A stretch of DNA of 64,000 nucleotides from an uncultured Pedobacter sp. (GCF_946480185.1 NZ_CAMLIG010000009.1:1-64000), one strand, 5' to 3'. Positions 9,395 to 18,283 are shown, numbered from the stretch's first letter. The notes: generated by a model not told the origin, from the sequence alone. Made by a program: numbers and translations.

Positions 9395-9618
9395 GTGGTT
9401 AGGTAGTTCGGTTGTTAGGCTTATGAAGTTCTCTAGTTGAATTGGTTCATTAGTCATTAGGCTTGTTAAGCTAAAATAGCAGCGCAATTTGCAAAGCTCT
9501 TGATACTTGATACTATTTACTCGATACTCACATCTCAATACTATATAAAAATTTATTACCCAATAATTGAGCTTGCAGGTTCTCAAATCTTACATCTCAA
9601 TACTCAAATCTCATAGAA
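9395..9618. repeat. Low-complexity strings between metZ-like and osmC-like genes
   Basis: About 9391-9480 is made of GGTAGGTGGTTAGG and ATTAGGCTTGTTAAGC words. About 9500-9615 is made of GATACTTGATAC and CATCTCAATACTCAAATCTC words. The latter reappear in the metH region (50795-50880, 53950-53985, 54595-54745). No gene is seen here. Confidence 0.5.
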
Positions 9619-10032
9619 ATGAAAATAGAATTAAACAGATTAAACGACGCTGTACATTTTGAAGCAAAAGGCAGTGGCGATGTTAAGGTACATATTGATG
9701 GATCAGAAGCTATTGGCGGACAAGGTTTGGGCGTACGCCCGATGGAGCTGGTTTTAATGGCTTTAGGCTCTTGTAGCTCTTTGGATTTAATTAGCATCCT
9801 TAAAAAACAAAGACAAGAAATAACCGACTTTTCTGTAGATGTGAGCGGAGATCGGAGAGAAGAAATACCTTCTATATTCACAAAAATTCATATCTTATTC
9901 AAATTAACAGGAAAGATAGATCAAGCTAAAGCAGAAAAAGCAGCAGAATTAGCCGTAAAAAAATACTGTTCGGTGCATGATATGTTGGTGGCTGGCGGTG
10001 TTGAAGTGACTTATTCTTTTGAAATTAATTAG
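9619..10032 (+). CDS. OsmC family protein
   Basis: A product of 137 residues with the OsmC/Ohr fold layout. An N-terminal beta sheet is followed by the helix with the first reactive cysteine (MALGSCSSLDLISILKKQ, Cys53) and the second in KKYCSVHDM. This Cys pair suggests thiol-dependent peroxidase or redox-sensing activity. The GVRPMELVLMALGSC wording fits the YhfA-like branch. It lies between a sulfur-amino-acid gene and an Rrf2 regulator, a grouping that suggests thiol or sulfur homeostasis, but the substrate is unknown. Confidence 0.88.
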   Translation: MKIELNRLNDAVHFEAKGSGDVKVHIDGSEAIGGQGLGVRPMELVLMALGSCSSLDLISILKKQRQEITDFSVDVSGDRREEIPSIFTKIHILFKLTGKIDQAKAEKAAELAVKKYCSVHDMLVAGGVEVTYSFEIN

Positions 10033-10035
10033 AAA

Positions 10036-10096
10036 AGAGGTTTGGGGTATAAGGCTTGGGGTTTAAGGTTTGGGGTGTAAGGTTTAAGAGCTTATA
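10036..10096. repeat. GGTTTGGGGT low-complexity string
   Basis: Four loose repeats of the pattern GGTTTGGGGTnTAAGG directly follow the osmC-like stop codon, before the Rrf2 gene. Confidence 0.5.
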
Positions 10097-10168
10097 AAAT
10101 ATTTTATCATTCAAAATTTAATCAGCATATTATAAAGCATCATTCACTCCTTCAAAATTAACTAACTA

Positions 10169-10612
10169 TTGTTATCTAAAAAAACGAAATACGCCATTAG
10201 GGCATTGATGGCCTTAGGGAAAGAATTTGGAGGGGAACCTTTGAATATTCTTTCCATCTCCCAGAATGAAAAGATTCCGAAAAAGTTTTTGGAGCAGATT
10301 CTGTTGGAGATGCGAAATGCTGGCTTTTTATATAGCAAAAAAGGGGCAGGCGGTGGCTATTCTTTATTAAAAGACCCCGCAGAAATTAATTTGGTGCATG
10401 TAATGCGTTTAACCGGTGGTCCAATTGCGATGTTATCTTGCGTGAGCTTAAACTTTTATCAGCGTTGCGATGAATGTAGAGATGAAGAAACCTGTGGTAT
10501 TAGAGATGCTTTTCAGAATGTGAGAGACGCTACGCTAAAAATTCTTACAGAAACCAGTATCGCAGATTTAATTGTGAAAGAAAAAGAATTGGGCGATAAG
10601 TTTAGTATTTAA
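10169..10612 (+). CDS. Rrf2 family transcriptional regulator, probable Fe-S or thiol sensor
   Basis: A product of 147 residues beginning at a TTG codon (LSKKTKYAIRALMALGKE follows). The N-terminal winged helix-turn-helix is typical (SISQNEKIPKKFLEQILLEM, then KKGAGGGYSL as the wing). Four cysteines follow at relative spacing 0, 9, 12 and 18 (MLSCVSLNFYQRCDEC, then EETCGIR), where IscR-type proteins bind an iron-sulfur cluster. It probably represses genes in response to sulfur, iron or redox state. Its neighbours, the OsmC protein and the MetZ-like enzyme, suggest sulfur metabolism. The TTG is the only plausible start because the family N-terminus begins exactly there. Confidence 0.9.
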   Translation: MLSKKTKYAIRALMALGKEFGGEPLNILSISQNEKIPKKFLEQILLEMRNAGFLYSKKGAGGGYSLLKDPAEINLVHVMRLTGGPIAMLSCVSLNFYQRCDECRDEETCGIRDAFQNVRDATLKILTETSIADLIVKEKELGDKFSI

Positions 10613-10665
10613 GTTTTAACAAAACCATAAATTGATAGGTTACTATGCGAGAGAGTGCATGTTCC

Positions 10666-10759
10666 CGTCATGTCGACGACAGGAGACATCTCACAAATTA
10701 GATATGCTCGTAGCATGGCCAACTCTGCCTGTGAGATGTCTCGTTGCCTCGACATGACG
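10666..10759. repeat. Inverted-repeat element, best-preserved copy
   Basis: Outer ends CGTCATGTCGA (10666-10676) and TCGACATGACG (10749-10759) are perfect 11-bp inverted repeats. Inner GAGACATCTCACA (10683-10695) and TGTGAGATGTCTC (10730-10742) are perfect over 13 bp. The centre contains GCTCGTAGCATGGCCAAC. Confidence 0.8.
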
Positions 10760-10850
10760 AAAACTACAAAACGCAGGGTTCTCTGCGAGAAACCCTGCAT
10801 AGACAAAAAAAATGCCCAACCTTGGTTACTAAGCGAGAGAGTGCATGTTC

Positions 10851-10945
10851 TGTCATATCGACGATAGGAGAGACATCTCACAAATTAGATATGCTCGTAG
10901 CGTGGCAACTCTGCCTGTGAGATGTCTCGTTGCCTCGACATGACG
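10851..10945. repeat. Inverted-repeat element, second tandem copy
   Basis: It is nearly identical to the copy 186 bases upstream, with small changes (TCATATCGACGATAGG in the left arm and CGTAGCGTGGCAAC in the centre). Divergence is mostly in the left arm. Confidence 0.75.
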
Positions 10946-10994
10946 GAAAAACAAAACGCAGGGTTCTCTGCGAGAAACCCTGCTTGAACAAATA

Positions 10995-11033
10995 AAAAAA
11001 TGCCCAACCTTTTTTAAACGTTGGGCATTTTTT
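10995..11033. terminator. Bidirectional terminator at the end of the par-dapB-lepB operon
   Basis: A perfect 14-bp stem AAAAAATGCCCAAC/GTTGGGCATTTTTT with an 11-nt loop. T-runs flank it in both orientations, and it lies 15 bases after the lepB stop codon on the minus strand. Confidence 0.85.
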
Positions 11034-11048
11034 GTAAGAATTAATATC

Positions 11049-12146
11049 TTAGTGTATTCCGGTTAATAACCTGTTCCATCTAATCTTATTTAAGAAAGAA
11101 CCGTTTTCATTCCAGCTCATCCATATAAATAAGGCCTTACCTACAATGTGATCTTCGGGCACAAAACCCCAATATCTTGAATCTAAGGAATTGTGGCGGT
11201 TATCACCCATCATCCAATAGTAATTCATTTTAAAAGTATAAGAATCGGTTTTTTGACCGTTAATTTTAATATTGTTTCCGTTTATCTCCAGCTTATTTCC
11301 TTCGTAAACGGTAATTGCTCTCCTGTAAATTGGTAAAGTCAAGCTGTCTAATTTAACTGTCCAACCTTTTTTAGGAATAATAAGAGGTCCAAAATTATCC
11401 TGATTCCACTTATAATGCGGGTCGCTAGGAAAAACAGATTGCTCAAAAGTATCTTTTTCCGCAATCAATGGTATCACCACTTTTACATTTGAAAAAGCTT
11501 TGATTTTATTCACTTCACCTTTAGGCATATTAATTCTGTACTCATCATTATTAACTCGTTCTACATCCGCTTTAATAGCCTGCAGAGCCATCGGGTTAAA
11601 ATCAGTACCATCGGTTTTAACGTAATAATATGTCTCGCTCATTTTAGGCAAATCCGCAGGTTTTCCGTTAATGTAAACTACCGCATCAATAATTTTTAAA
11701 GTATCGCCAGAAATCCCCAAACATCTTTTAATATAGTTTTCTCTTTTATCAACTGGGCGGTTTAAAGGCGCATCAGCATCCATTGGGTAGTTAAAAACCA
11801 CAACATCGTTTCTTTCGATATCGCCAAATCCCGGTAAACGGTAATAAGGCAACTGAATGCCATCCCAATAAGCTTTTGTGCCTAAAATTGGCATGGTGTG
11901 GTGTGCAAACGGAAAAGCAACCGGCGTTATAGGTGTACGGGCGCCGTAGCTCATTTTACTTACGAACAAAAAATCGCCGACTAAAAGCGTACGTTCCATT
12001 GAACCCGTAGGGATGGTATAGGCTTCAATAAATAAACCTCTAATAATGGTAGCGGCTATAACTGCGAAAACCACGGCATCTAACCATTCGCGACCTGCGC
12101 CTTTTTTCTTTTTATCTTTATTTTTTTTCCAAAATTTCCAATTCAT
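11049..12146 (-). CDS. lepB: Signal peptidase I
   Basis: A product of 365 residues, a length typical of Bacteroidota SPase I, with a long insertion between the catalytic boxes. The N-terminus is basic ([10 protein letters not shown]), followed by one membrane segment (about residues 22-40). The catalytic serine is in [13 protein letters not shown] (Ser49) and the general-base lysine in [14 protein letters not shown]. The C-terminal [16 protein letters not shown] is box E. It cleaves signal peptides from secreted proteins at the outer face of the inner membrane. It is the last gene of the operon, 11 bases after dapB. Confidence 0.96.
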   Translation of the reverse strand: MNWKFWKKNKDKKKKGAGREWLDAVVFAVIAATIIRGLFIEAYTIPTGSMERTLLVGDFLFVSKMSYGARTPITPVAFPFAHHTMPILGTKAYWDGIQLPYYRLPGFGDIERNDVVVFNYPMDADAPLNRPVDKRENYIKRCLGISGDTLKIIDAVVYINGKPADLPKMSETYYYVKTDGTDFNPMALQAIKADVERVNNDEYRINMPKGEVNKIKAFSNVKVVIPLIAEKDTFEQSVFPSDPHYKWNQDNFGPLIIPKKGWTVKLDSLTLPIYRRAITVYEGNKLEINGNNIKINGQKTDSYTFKMNYYWMMGDNRHNSLDSRYWGFVPEDHIVGKALFIWMSWNENGSFLNKIRWNRLLTGIH

Positions 12147-12157
12147 CTTTTTGATGA

Positions 12158-12901
12158 TTAAGCGTTAAAATTATACATCTCTTTTACCGAGTAAAAACCG
12201 GTTTTACCCTTTAGCCATTCGGCGGCAATTACAGCGCCTAAAGCAAACCCTTGACGGCCGTGGGCAACGTGTTTAAATTCTATCCTATCCACATCCGAAT
12301 CGTATATTACAGCATGTGTTCCAGGCACTTCACCTTCTCTGTAAGAAGCTATGATAAGATGTTCGGGTTTATGATTTGTTACAGCGTCATCAGCTTTTAC
12401 ATCTACCCATTCTGTTTTGTCTTTAAATTCGGAAATTACGTCTTCGGCAATGGTAATCGCGGTTCCACTTGGCGAATCTAATTTATGGATATGATGAATT
12501 TCTTCTATTGCAACATCATACTGGTCTGCAAAATTGTTCATCATTTTAGCCAGTTGCTGGTTAAATTTAAAGAAGATATTTACGCCAACACTAAAGTTTG
12601 AGCCGTACATAACCGCCGAATTGGCAGCAATACAATCATCCTTCACTTTTTGCAAATGGCCATACCAGCCGGTTGTACCCACCACTAATGGAACGCCCGC
12701 AGCAATGCAAGTTTGAATATTATTTAAAACCGTATCCGGAGTGCTAAACTCAATAGCTACATCTGCTTTTTGCAGATTTTCGGCAGTTAATTCATGGGCG
12801 TTATTTTGATCGATAATTAATACGATTTCATGATTTCTGTCTAAAGCGATAGACTCGATCATTTTACCCATTTTTCCGTATCCGAGAAGGGCTAATTTCA
12901 T
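12158..12901 (-). CDS. dapB: 4-hydroxy-tetrahydrodipicolinate reductase
   Basis: A product of 247 residues. It reduces the DapA product to tetrahydrodipicolinate in lysine and meso-diaminopimelate (cell wall) synthesis. The Rossmann motif GYGKMGKM (residues 7-14) binds NAD(P)[17 protein letters not shown] carries the catalytic histidine and lysine and the substrate-binding SGTA. The GTTGW and [15 protein letters not shown] segments are also typical. It starts directly at the stop codon of the DUF5683 gene (no intergenic base), so translation is probably coupled. Confidence 0.97.
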   Translation of the reverse strand: MKLALLGYGKMGKMIESIALDRNHEIVLIIDQNNAHELTAENLQKADVAIEFSTPDTVLNNIQTCIAAGVPLVVGTTGWYGHLQKVKDDCIAANSAVMYGSNFSVGVNIFFKFNQQLAKMMNNFADQYDVAIEEIHHIHKLDSPSGTAITIAEDVISEFKDKTEWVDVKADDAVTNHKPEHLIIASYREGEVPGTHAVIYDSDVDRIEFKHVAHGRQGFALGAVIAAEWLKGKTGFYSVKEMYNFNA

Positions 12902-13579
12902 TTATTTAAATTTTAGGTTTAAAGTAAGCATTGCAGATGGCGCATACATTCCTGCATTGGCGTAAGAAGGGATGTAAATTGTAGGTTTAATTTTAAGTGT
13001 TAAATCATCACTCACATCAAACGTGGCTAATTTTGCATCAATATAAGCATCTACCATTTGCAAAAGATAAAAGCCAAATGTACTATATAAAGTTAAATCT
13101 CTGTTGCGGCGATAAAAATCTTTTGCGTTGTATATCTGATTATCGGGAATTCCCTTGTATTGTATAAATTTAAACCTTGTGTCATCCGGAAGCGTTGGGT
13201 TGGCTTTTCTGAACTGGCTTTCTGTTAAAAGTTCTTGGTAATAACGGTTGTTGAATTCGTAAACCAAACCTAAACCTACAAAACCACCATAAACTAGTGG
13301 AACTTTCCACCACCTGTGGTTTCTGGCCTGACCCCAACCTGGTAAAACTGCAGAGCGCAAAACCGCTTTTCTCGGGTTTTGAAGCTTAGTACTATCTTTA
13401 AACAGCGAACCTACTTCTCTGCCCAAGCTTATTGCTTTTTCTTTGAAACTGACTTTTTTGGCGGTATCTTTTACGGCGATGGAATCTTTGGAATTTACAT
13501 TAAATAGCGTATCCTTTTGCTGCGCATTTGCCTGCACCATAAACAACAAAAAAGCAAATAGGAACGCGTACTTGTACAT
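12902..13579 (-). CDS. DUF5683 family exported protein
   Basis: A product of 225 residues from the ATG at 13577-13579, which overlaps the parB stop codon in a TAATG arrangement. A signal peptide (MYKYAFLFAFLLFMVQANA) is followed by a Ser/Lys-rich linker, then the DUF5683 core (RSAVLPGWGQARNHRWWKVP and GLVYEFNNRYYQELL). The GWGQ and hydrophobic segments suggest membrane association. The function is unknown. Its fixed place between parB and dapB suggests an envelope role linked to growth or division, which is an inference from context. Confidence 0.88.
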   Translation of the reverse strand: MYKYAFLFAFLLFMVQANAQQKDTLFNVNSKDSIAVKDTAKKVSFKEKAISLGREVGSLFKDSTKLQNPRKAVLRSAVLPGWGQARNHRWWKVPLVYGGFVGLGLVYEFNNRYYQELLTESQFRKANPTLPDDTRFKFIQYKGIPDNQIYNAKDFYRRNRDLTLYSTFGFYLLQMVDAYIDAKLATFDVSDDLTLKIKPTIYIPSYANAGMYAPSAMLTLNLKFK

Positions 13580-14508
13580 TACCAATCTAACAGTTCCAAA
13601 ATGCGACTTAAATCATCATCAGATAAAAAAGGGATTTCAATACTTCCTTTTCCCCCGCTTGCTACTTTCATTTTTATTTTGGTGGCAAACTTAGAGGATA
13701 AATCATCCTGAATTTTTTGGTATTGGAAAGAAATTGCTTCCGGTTTCCTGTCTTTTCCTTCGGGTTTGGTAATGCCATTTTTCATCTGGCGCACCATTTC
13801 TTCTACTTTTCTTACCGAAAGGTCTTTATCTAAAATCTCCTGAAAAATAAAAAGTTGAGCATCAGCGTTAGCAACATTAATTAGCGCCCTTGCATGTCCC
13901 ATAGAAATTCGGTTATCTCTAATTGCCGCCTGTATGGTTGGTGGCAGTTTCAACAAACGCAGGTAATTGGTCACCGTACTTCTGTTTTTAGAAACCCTAT
14001 CGCCCAGTTCTTCTTGGTTGATATTGCACTCATCAATCATTCTTTGGAAACTCAAAGCTACCTCAATGGCATTTAAATTTTCACGCTGAATATTTTCAAT
14101 CAATGCCATTTCTAGCATTTGCTGATCATCGGCAGTGCGTATGTAGGCTGGGATTTCAGTAATTCCCGCTAGTTTAGAAGCTCTTAACCTACGCTCACCA
14201 GAAATTAGCTGGTAGCTGTTTTGCCCCATTTGCCTTACGGTGATGGGCTGAATTAAGCCTTGCAAACGTATAGATTCCGAAAGTTCTTTTAAAGCAGTTT
14301 CATCAAACTCAAACCTTGGCTGAAAAGGATTTACCTCTACCTGGTTTACCTTAACGTGGCTAATGGCACCTAAAGCTGCAGATGGGTTATCCGTTACCGA
14401 AGAATTTTCGTTGGTGTTTGTTTGGCTTCTTTCCCGGCTAACGTCGGGCGAATCGCTTAACAAAGCGCCCAAACCTCTACCTAATCCAAATTTTCTGTCT
14501 TTACTCAT
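13579..14508 (-). CDS. parB: Chromosome-partitioning protein ParB
   Basis: A product of 309 residues. The N-terminal CTPase domain has GERRLRASK and ENIQREN, the conserved CTP-binding boxes. The central helix-turn-helix (NQEELGDRVSKNRSTVTNYLRLL) binds parS, and the C-terminus has a dimerisation segment (LSDDDLSRILELLDW). It loads as a sliding clamp at parS near the origin and works with ParA. Its ATG overlaps the parA stop codon by four bases (ATGA). I did not find a GTTTCACGTGAAAC-like parS site in the intergenic sequence near it. Confidence 0.97.
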   Translation of the reverse strand: MSKDRKFGLGRGLGALLSDSPDVSRERSQTNTNENSSVTDNPSAALGAISHVKVNQVEVNPFQPRFEFDETALKELSESIRLQGLIQPITVRQMGQNSYQLISGERRLRASKLAGITEIPAYIRTADDQQMLEMALIENIQRENLNAIEVALSFQRMIDECNINQEELGDRVSKNRSTVTNYLRLLKLPPTIQAAIRDNRISMGHARALINVANADAQLFIFQEILDKDLSVRKVEEMVRQMKNGITKPEGKDRKPEAISFQYQKIQDDLSSKFATKIKMKVASGGKGSIEIPFLSDDDLSRILELLDW

Positions 14509-15314
14509 TTCTTCAGCGCCTTCGTATTAATCTCCGGATTTTCTATTGTTAAACCGTTTTTTTGGATCACCTCGCGGGCTAAGTTAAGGTAATTGATGGC
14601 TCCTTTTGAGTTTGCATCATGCATAATTACCGAAATTCCAAAACTTGGCGCCTCACTTAAACGGGTGTTACGGGCAATTATGGTATTAAAAACCAAATCC
14701 TCAAAATGCGACCGCACTTCTTCTACCACTTGGTTAGATAAGCGCAAACGCACATCGTACATTGTTAATAAAATACCTTCTATCTGTAAATTTGGGTTTA
14801 ACCTATTTTGTACAATTTTTATGGTGTTCAGCAATTTGCCCAAACCTTCCAATGCAAAATATTCGCACTGTACCGGGATAATTACCGAATGTGCGGATGT
14901 TAAAGCGTTAATGGTAATTAAACCTAAAGACGGAGAGCAATCAATAATGATAAAATCATAATCATCTTTTATCTGCTCTAAAACTGCCCGCATTTTATAC
15001 TCACGCTCATGCAAGTTAATCATCTCAATCTCCGCCCCTACCAAATCAATATGCGCTGGCAATAAATCTAAATTTGGCGTATCGGTTTTTTGAATGGCTT
15101 CTTTTGCGGTAACATCGTTAATGATACATTCGTAAATGCTGTATTTGATGGTACGCGGATCAAAACCAATACCCGATGTAGAGTTGGCTTGTGGATCTGC
15201 ATCCACAATTAGTGTTTTAAACTCTAAAACGGCTAAACTAGCGGCTAAATTTATTGAAGTTGTAGTTTTACCCACGCCTCCTTTTTGATTGGCAATTGCT
15301 ATGATTTTACTCAT
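14505..15314 (-). CDS. parA: Chromosome-partitioning ATPase ParA (Soj)
   Basis: A product of 269 residues. It is a deviant Walker A ATPase: IANQKGGVGKTTTSINLAAS (signature lysine Lys11, P-loop lysine Lys16), then VDADPQANST (A' motif) and DFIIIDCSPSLGLITINAL (Walker B). It forms DNA-bound gradients that move ParB-parS complexes. It is the first gene of the five-gene minus-strand operon. Upstream, 170 AT-rich bases separate it from a divergent reductase gene. Confidence 0.97.
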   Translation of the reverse strand: MSKIIAIANQKGGVGKTTTSINLAASLAVLEFKTLIVDADPQANSTSGIGFDPRTIKYSIYECIINDVTAKEAIQKTDTPNLDLLPAHIDLVGAEIEMINLHEREYKMRAVLEQIKDDYDFIIIDCSPSLGLITINALTSAHSVIIPVQCEYFALEGLGKLLNTIKIVQNRLNPNLQIEGILLTMYDVRLRLSNQVVEEVRSHFEDLVFNTIIARNTRLSEAPSFGISVIMHDANSKGAINYLNLAREVIQKNGLTIENPEINTKALKK

Positions 15315-15483
15315 CTAAAAAATTCTCTGTTTTGAAACTTTTACTTCGATTCGCTGTTTATAAAAAAAATATTCGTTTTTTGTAGTTTGAGAGCAAATTA
15401 TTAATCTTTTTAACAGGGCTGCAAGATACAAATTTAAACAATATCTATTTCCACACGTTAACGCAATTTATAAACAAATAAAC

Positions 15484-16005
15484 ATGACAATTATTGTTTC
15501 GGGTACCAATCGGCCAAACAGCAACACTGCTAAAATTTCAGAATACTACCAGAAAATATTGGCAGAAAAAGGCTTAGAAACCGAGATTATTTACCTTACT
15601 GACTTACCCGCAACCATTATTAATACGGATTTATTTGGCCAAAGAAGTGAGGCTTTTCAGCCGATACAAGATAAGATCACGAAAGCTGATAAATTTATTT
15701 TTGTTGTTCCAGAATATAATGGCAGTTTCCCTGGTATTTTAAAACTGTTTATTGATTGCTGTAAATTTCCAGAATCATTTTACGATAAAAAAGTTGCACT
15801 GGTGGGGCACTCTACAGGCAAATACGGCAACATTAGAGGAATAGATCATTTAACAGGCATCTGCAATTACATGAACTTACATGTGATGCCATTAAAAATC
15901 CACATCCCTAATATCCATACAGAATTTGACGAAAACGGTAATTTTTTTAAGGAAGACACCTTAAAATTCACCAACCAGCAGATGGATAAGTTTGTTAATT
16001 TCTAA
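15484..16005 (+). CDS. NAD(P)H-dependent FMN reductase family protein
   Basis: A product of 173 residues with a flavodoxin-like fold. The FMN phosphate loop is SGTNRPNSNT (residues 6-15), and the conserved PEYNGSFPGILKLFIDC segment lies over the flavin. It probably reduces flavin or quinones using NAD(P)H; the true substrate is unknown. It is transcribed away from parA. Its stop codon overlaps that of the convergent gene at 16002 by four bases. Confidence 0.9.
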   Translation: MTIIVSGTNRPNSNTAKISEYYQKILAEKGLETEIIYLTDLPATIINTDLFGQRSEAFQPIQDKITKADKFIFVVPEYNGSFPGILKLFIDCCKFPESFYDKKVALVGHSTGKYGNIRGIDHLTGICNYMNLHVMPLKIHIPNIHTEFDENGNFFKEDTLKFTNQQMDKFVNF

Positions 16006-16706
16006 TGTTTAAAACAACTTATTATATCCTTTAACAGTTCTAAATTTTTCTTTATTTCATCTGTATCTCCGCTTAAAAAATAAAAGGTTTGTAGGTAAGG
16101 TTTTTCCGCTTCAAATTTTATCTGCCGATTAGCTTTAGCTGAAAAGCTGATTCTAGTTTTTTTCTCCGTGGCATTCTTTACAGCCAGGGCATATCCTTTA
16201 GGTGACAATATCATAGGAGAGCAAAGCTTTTTTTTACCTTTTGATAATGTTTTAATTTTATCAGGAGTCTTAGCCTCAAAAAAAATTGGATTGTCATCTT
16301 TATTAAGCGAAAAAGTAATGGTATGCTTGTCATTATGCACAAAATAACTTGTGTTTTTAGCCAATAATCGTTCGTCTTTTTTTCTCAGAAATTTAATTGA
16401 AAGATCAAACTTGCTTACAACTACCCATAATGAGTCAGTGGCAAAAAAAATATCGTCTAAATTTTGGGTAACTCTGATATTTAATTTATTGACAGGCTTT
16501 AAGGTATCAGCTTTATGATTAAGAAAAGAAATTCTGACAACATTTGCTTTGTAAGCTGTTATAGCTAAGTTTCCGCTATCGCTATAAATAGTTAAAGTAT
16601 TGTCTTCTAGATTTTTACTGTTATAAATTGGGATAATTTGCTGTGCATTAGCAAACTTTGCAAATAGCAACAAGGTAAGCGTTACCGAAAATTGCTTAAA
16701 AGTCAT
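16002..16706 (-). CDS. Exported protein resembling the N-terminal domain of GH31 glycosidases
   Basis: A product of 234 residues with a signal peptide (MTFKQFSVTLTLLLFAKFANA). The rest is beta-rich and looks like the N-terminal beta-sandwich of family 31 alpha-glycosidases: TLTIYSDSGNLAITAY, then VVRISF, a DSLWVVVSKFDLSIKFL strand pair, and SPMILSPKGYALAVKN. No (beta/alpha)8 catalytic barrel or GH31 nucleophile motif follows; the protein ends soon after. It is either a stand-alone carbohydrate-binding-like protein or a truncated GH31. Its ATG overlaps the mscS stop codon (ATGA), so it is translationally coupled to the channel gene. Confidence 0.7.
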   Translation of the reverse strand: MTFKQFSVTLTLLLFAKFANAQQIIPIYNSKNLEDNTLTIYSDSGNLAITAYKANVVRISFLNHKADTLKPVNKLNIRVTQNLDDIFFATDSLWVVVSKFDLSIKFLRKKDERLLAKNTSYFVHNDKHTITFSLNKDDNPIFFEAKTPDKIKTLSKGKKKLCSPMILSPKGYALAVKNATEKKTRISFSAKANRQIKFEAEKPYLQTFYFLSGDTDEIKKNLELLKDIISCFKH

Positions 16707-17845
16707 TTACTGTTAATTGCCAAAGCTTTATCGCCAAAATCGTGATAAAGCGTACGTGAAGGAAATGCAAAATCGGTTCCGTTACTTAAAACAATATCCA
16801 TAATGGCAAAATTAATTTCTTCTTTTATGCGGATGTAGATGGCGTAATCAACAATTTCGATATAATAAAGCACCTGAATATCTAAAGAAGACTCTCCAAA
16901 ACTGTCAAAATTTACATGAGTGTCCATATTAGTCTCGTGTCGGTCATCAATGTACTGCTTAATTTCTTCACATATTTTTTTGATTGTATTAGCCGGTGTT
17001 CCGTACAAAATCCCAATATTAAACTTTACCCGCCTTAAGTTACGAAGCGTAAGGTTCTCTAAAGGTCCGTCAATCATTTTTTTGTTGGGTATAATTACCA
17101 AAGTTTTATCCACTGTTCTTACGATGGTGCTTCTAAAACCAACTTTTTCAACCGTGGCATCGTAACCTAAAACATGCACAAAATCTCCAACAACAAATGG
17201 TTTATCTGCAAATATGGTAAAAGAGCCTAACAAGTTTTGCAAAGTGTCTTGCGCCGCCAAAGCAATAGCAATACCACCGATACCCAAACCTGCAATAATA
17301 GCGGCAATGTTCATATTAAAAACCGCCCCCATAATTACAAAAATGCCCACTATAATTACTACAATTTTAGTTAGCTCTTGTAAAAACGGGACCAATTGAT
17401 CGTCTGTTTTTGATTCCGTTAAACTCGCTTTGTAAGCAAATACATGTGAAACAAAATCAATAAGCCGCAACAAAATCCGAAAGCTCGAGAGGATCATCAT
17501 CAATAAGAAAATCTTATCAATTACCTCAATTACGGTAACCGTGTAAAGCGCTTTATTTACTGTTCGTTTAAAAACCACTAAATCCAACGGATAGCTCAAC
17601 TGGTTAATGGCAACGTATAAAACAATAATGGTGATTAAAAACTCTATCGGCTTTAAAAGCAGTTCCAAAAACTTATCCACCTTAATTTCCTTTGACAGCT
17701 TTTGAAAGAAAACGAACAACAACGTTCCTAAATATTTAGATATCAGCTTTTTGAGGATCAACCCAAAAAGCAAAATCCCAAAAAACAGCACATAACTTTT
17801 AAGCGTATTGCCTAATATAACCTGATTTAAAAATGTAAAATCCAT
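16703..17845 (-). CDS. MscS family mechanosensitive ion channel
   Basis: A product of 380 residues from MDFTFLNQV. An upstream GTG at 17884 would fall within the rplS terminator, so the ATG at 17843-17845 is preferred. There are four to five membrane segments; the last, AAIIAGLGIGGIAIALAAQDTLQNLLGSF, is the Gly/Ala-rich pore helix. It is followed by the beta domain (FVVGDFVHVLGYDATVEKVG, then RTVDKTLVIIPNKKM) and a soluble C-terminal domain. It would release solutes during hypo-osmotic shock. It is coupled with the GH31-N-like gene downstream. Confidence 0.93.
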   Translation of the reverse strand: MDFTFLNQVILGNTLKSYVLFFGILLFGLILKKLISKYLGTLLFVFFQKLSKEIKVDKFLELLLKPIEFLITIIVLYVAINQLSYPLDLVVFKRTVNKALYTVTVIEVIDKIFLLMMILSSFRILLRLIDFVSHVFAYKASLTESKTDDQLVPFLQELTKIVVIIVGIFVIMGAVFNMNIAAIIAGLGIGGIAIALAAQDTLQNLLGSFTIFADKPFVVGDFVHVLGYDATVEKVGFRSTIVRTVDKTLVIIPNKKMIDGPLENLTLRNLRRVKFNIGILYGTPANTIKKICEEIKQYIDDRHETNMDTHVNFDSFGESSLDIQVLYYIEIVDYAIYIRIKEEINFAIMDIVLSNGTDFAFPSRTLYHDFGDKALAINSK

Positions 17846-17883
17846 TGCTGTTAAATTACTAATTATAGGCGAAATTTTTGACA

Positions 17884-17912
17884 CAAAAAAAACCTCCCGA
17901 AGATATCCGGAA
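17884..17912 (-). terminator. Rho-independent terminator of rplS
   Basis: On the minus strand a CCTTCCG/CGGGAGG hairpin (one mismatch, loop about 8 nt) is followed by a run of eight T. It lies 24 bases after the rplS stop codon. Confidence 0.75.
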
Positions 17913-17935
17913 GGCTTTCTATATATTTTGGTTGC

Positions 17936-18283
17936 TTATACTCTTTTTGTTTTGATACGGGCAGCTTTACCAGTAAGTTCGCGTAAGTAAAACAACTTAG
18001 CTCTGCGTACTTTACCGTAGCTGTTAACCTCTACTTTATCAATGTTTGGAGAGTTTACAGGGAAAATACGCTCAACTCCAATACCGTTAGACATTTTACG
18101 CACAGTAAAAGTTTCAGTAGCGTTTGCGCTATTTCTCTGAATAACCACACCTTGGTAAACCTGAATACGTTCTTTATTTCCTTCGCGGATTTTATAGTGA
18201 ACACTTACTGTATCTCCAGCCTTAAACGCAGGGAAAGATGTTTTTACGATTACCTGCTCTTCTACAAATTTTACTAAATCCAT
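17936..18283 (-). CDS. rplS: 50S ribosomal protein L19
   Basis: A product of 115 residues, normal for bL19, with the characteristic [26 protein letters not shown] and [18 protein letters not shown] segments and a basic C-terminus. It lies at the 30S-50S interface. It follows trmD on the same strand, as in the usual rpsP-rimM-trmD-rplS arrangement, but after a 197-base gap, so it may also have its own promoter. Confidence 0.98.
   Translation of the reverse strand: MDLVKFVEEQVIVKTSFPAFKAGDTVSVHYKIREGNKERIQVYQGVVIQRNSANATETFTVRKMSNGIGVERIFPVNSPNIDKVEVNSYGKVRRAKLFYLRELTGKAARIKTKRV

Larger units (their letters stand above)
10638..11011. repeat. Tandem duplication (about 186-bp unit) of an inverted-repeat element
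   Basis: Two near-identical units start with GGTTACTA at 10638 and 10824. Each contains a copy of the 94-bp inverted-repeat element, then ACGCAGGGTTCTCTGCGAGA and AAACCCTGC, then a run of A and TGCCCAACCTT. The last words equal one arm of the lepB terminator, so the duplication copied half of that hairpin. The open frames on both strands here consist only of repeat sequence. Confidence 0.8.

Noticed and set aside
10609..10881. Open frames on both strands after the Rrf2 gene
   Set aside because: They consist only of the tandem inverted-repeat element; the internal palindromes keep both strands open.
2684..10945. Possible CRISPR array from repeated GAGATGTCTC words
   Set aside because: Copies are far apart, palindromic overall, with no regular spacers and no cas genes.
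15315..15483. parS site next to parA
   Set aside because: I looked for a GTTTCACGTGAAAC-like palindrome in the intergenic sequence and did not find one; it may lie outside the window.
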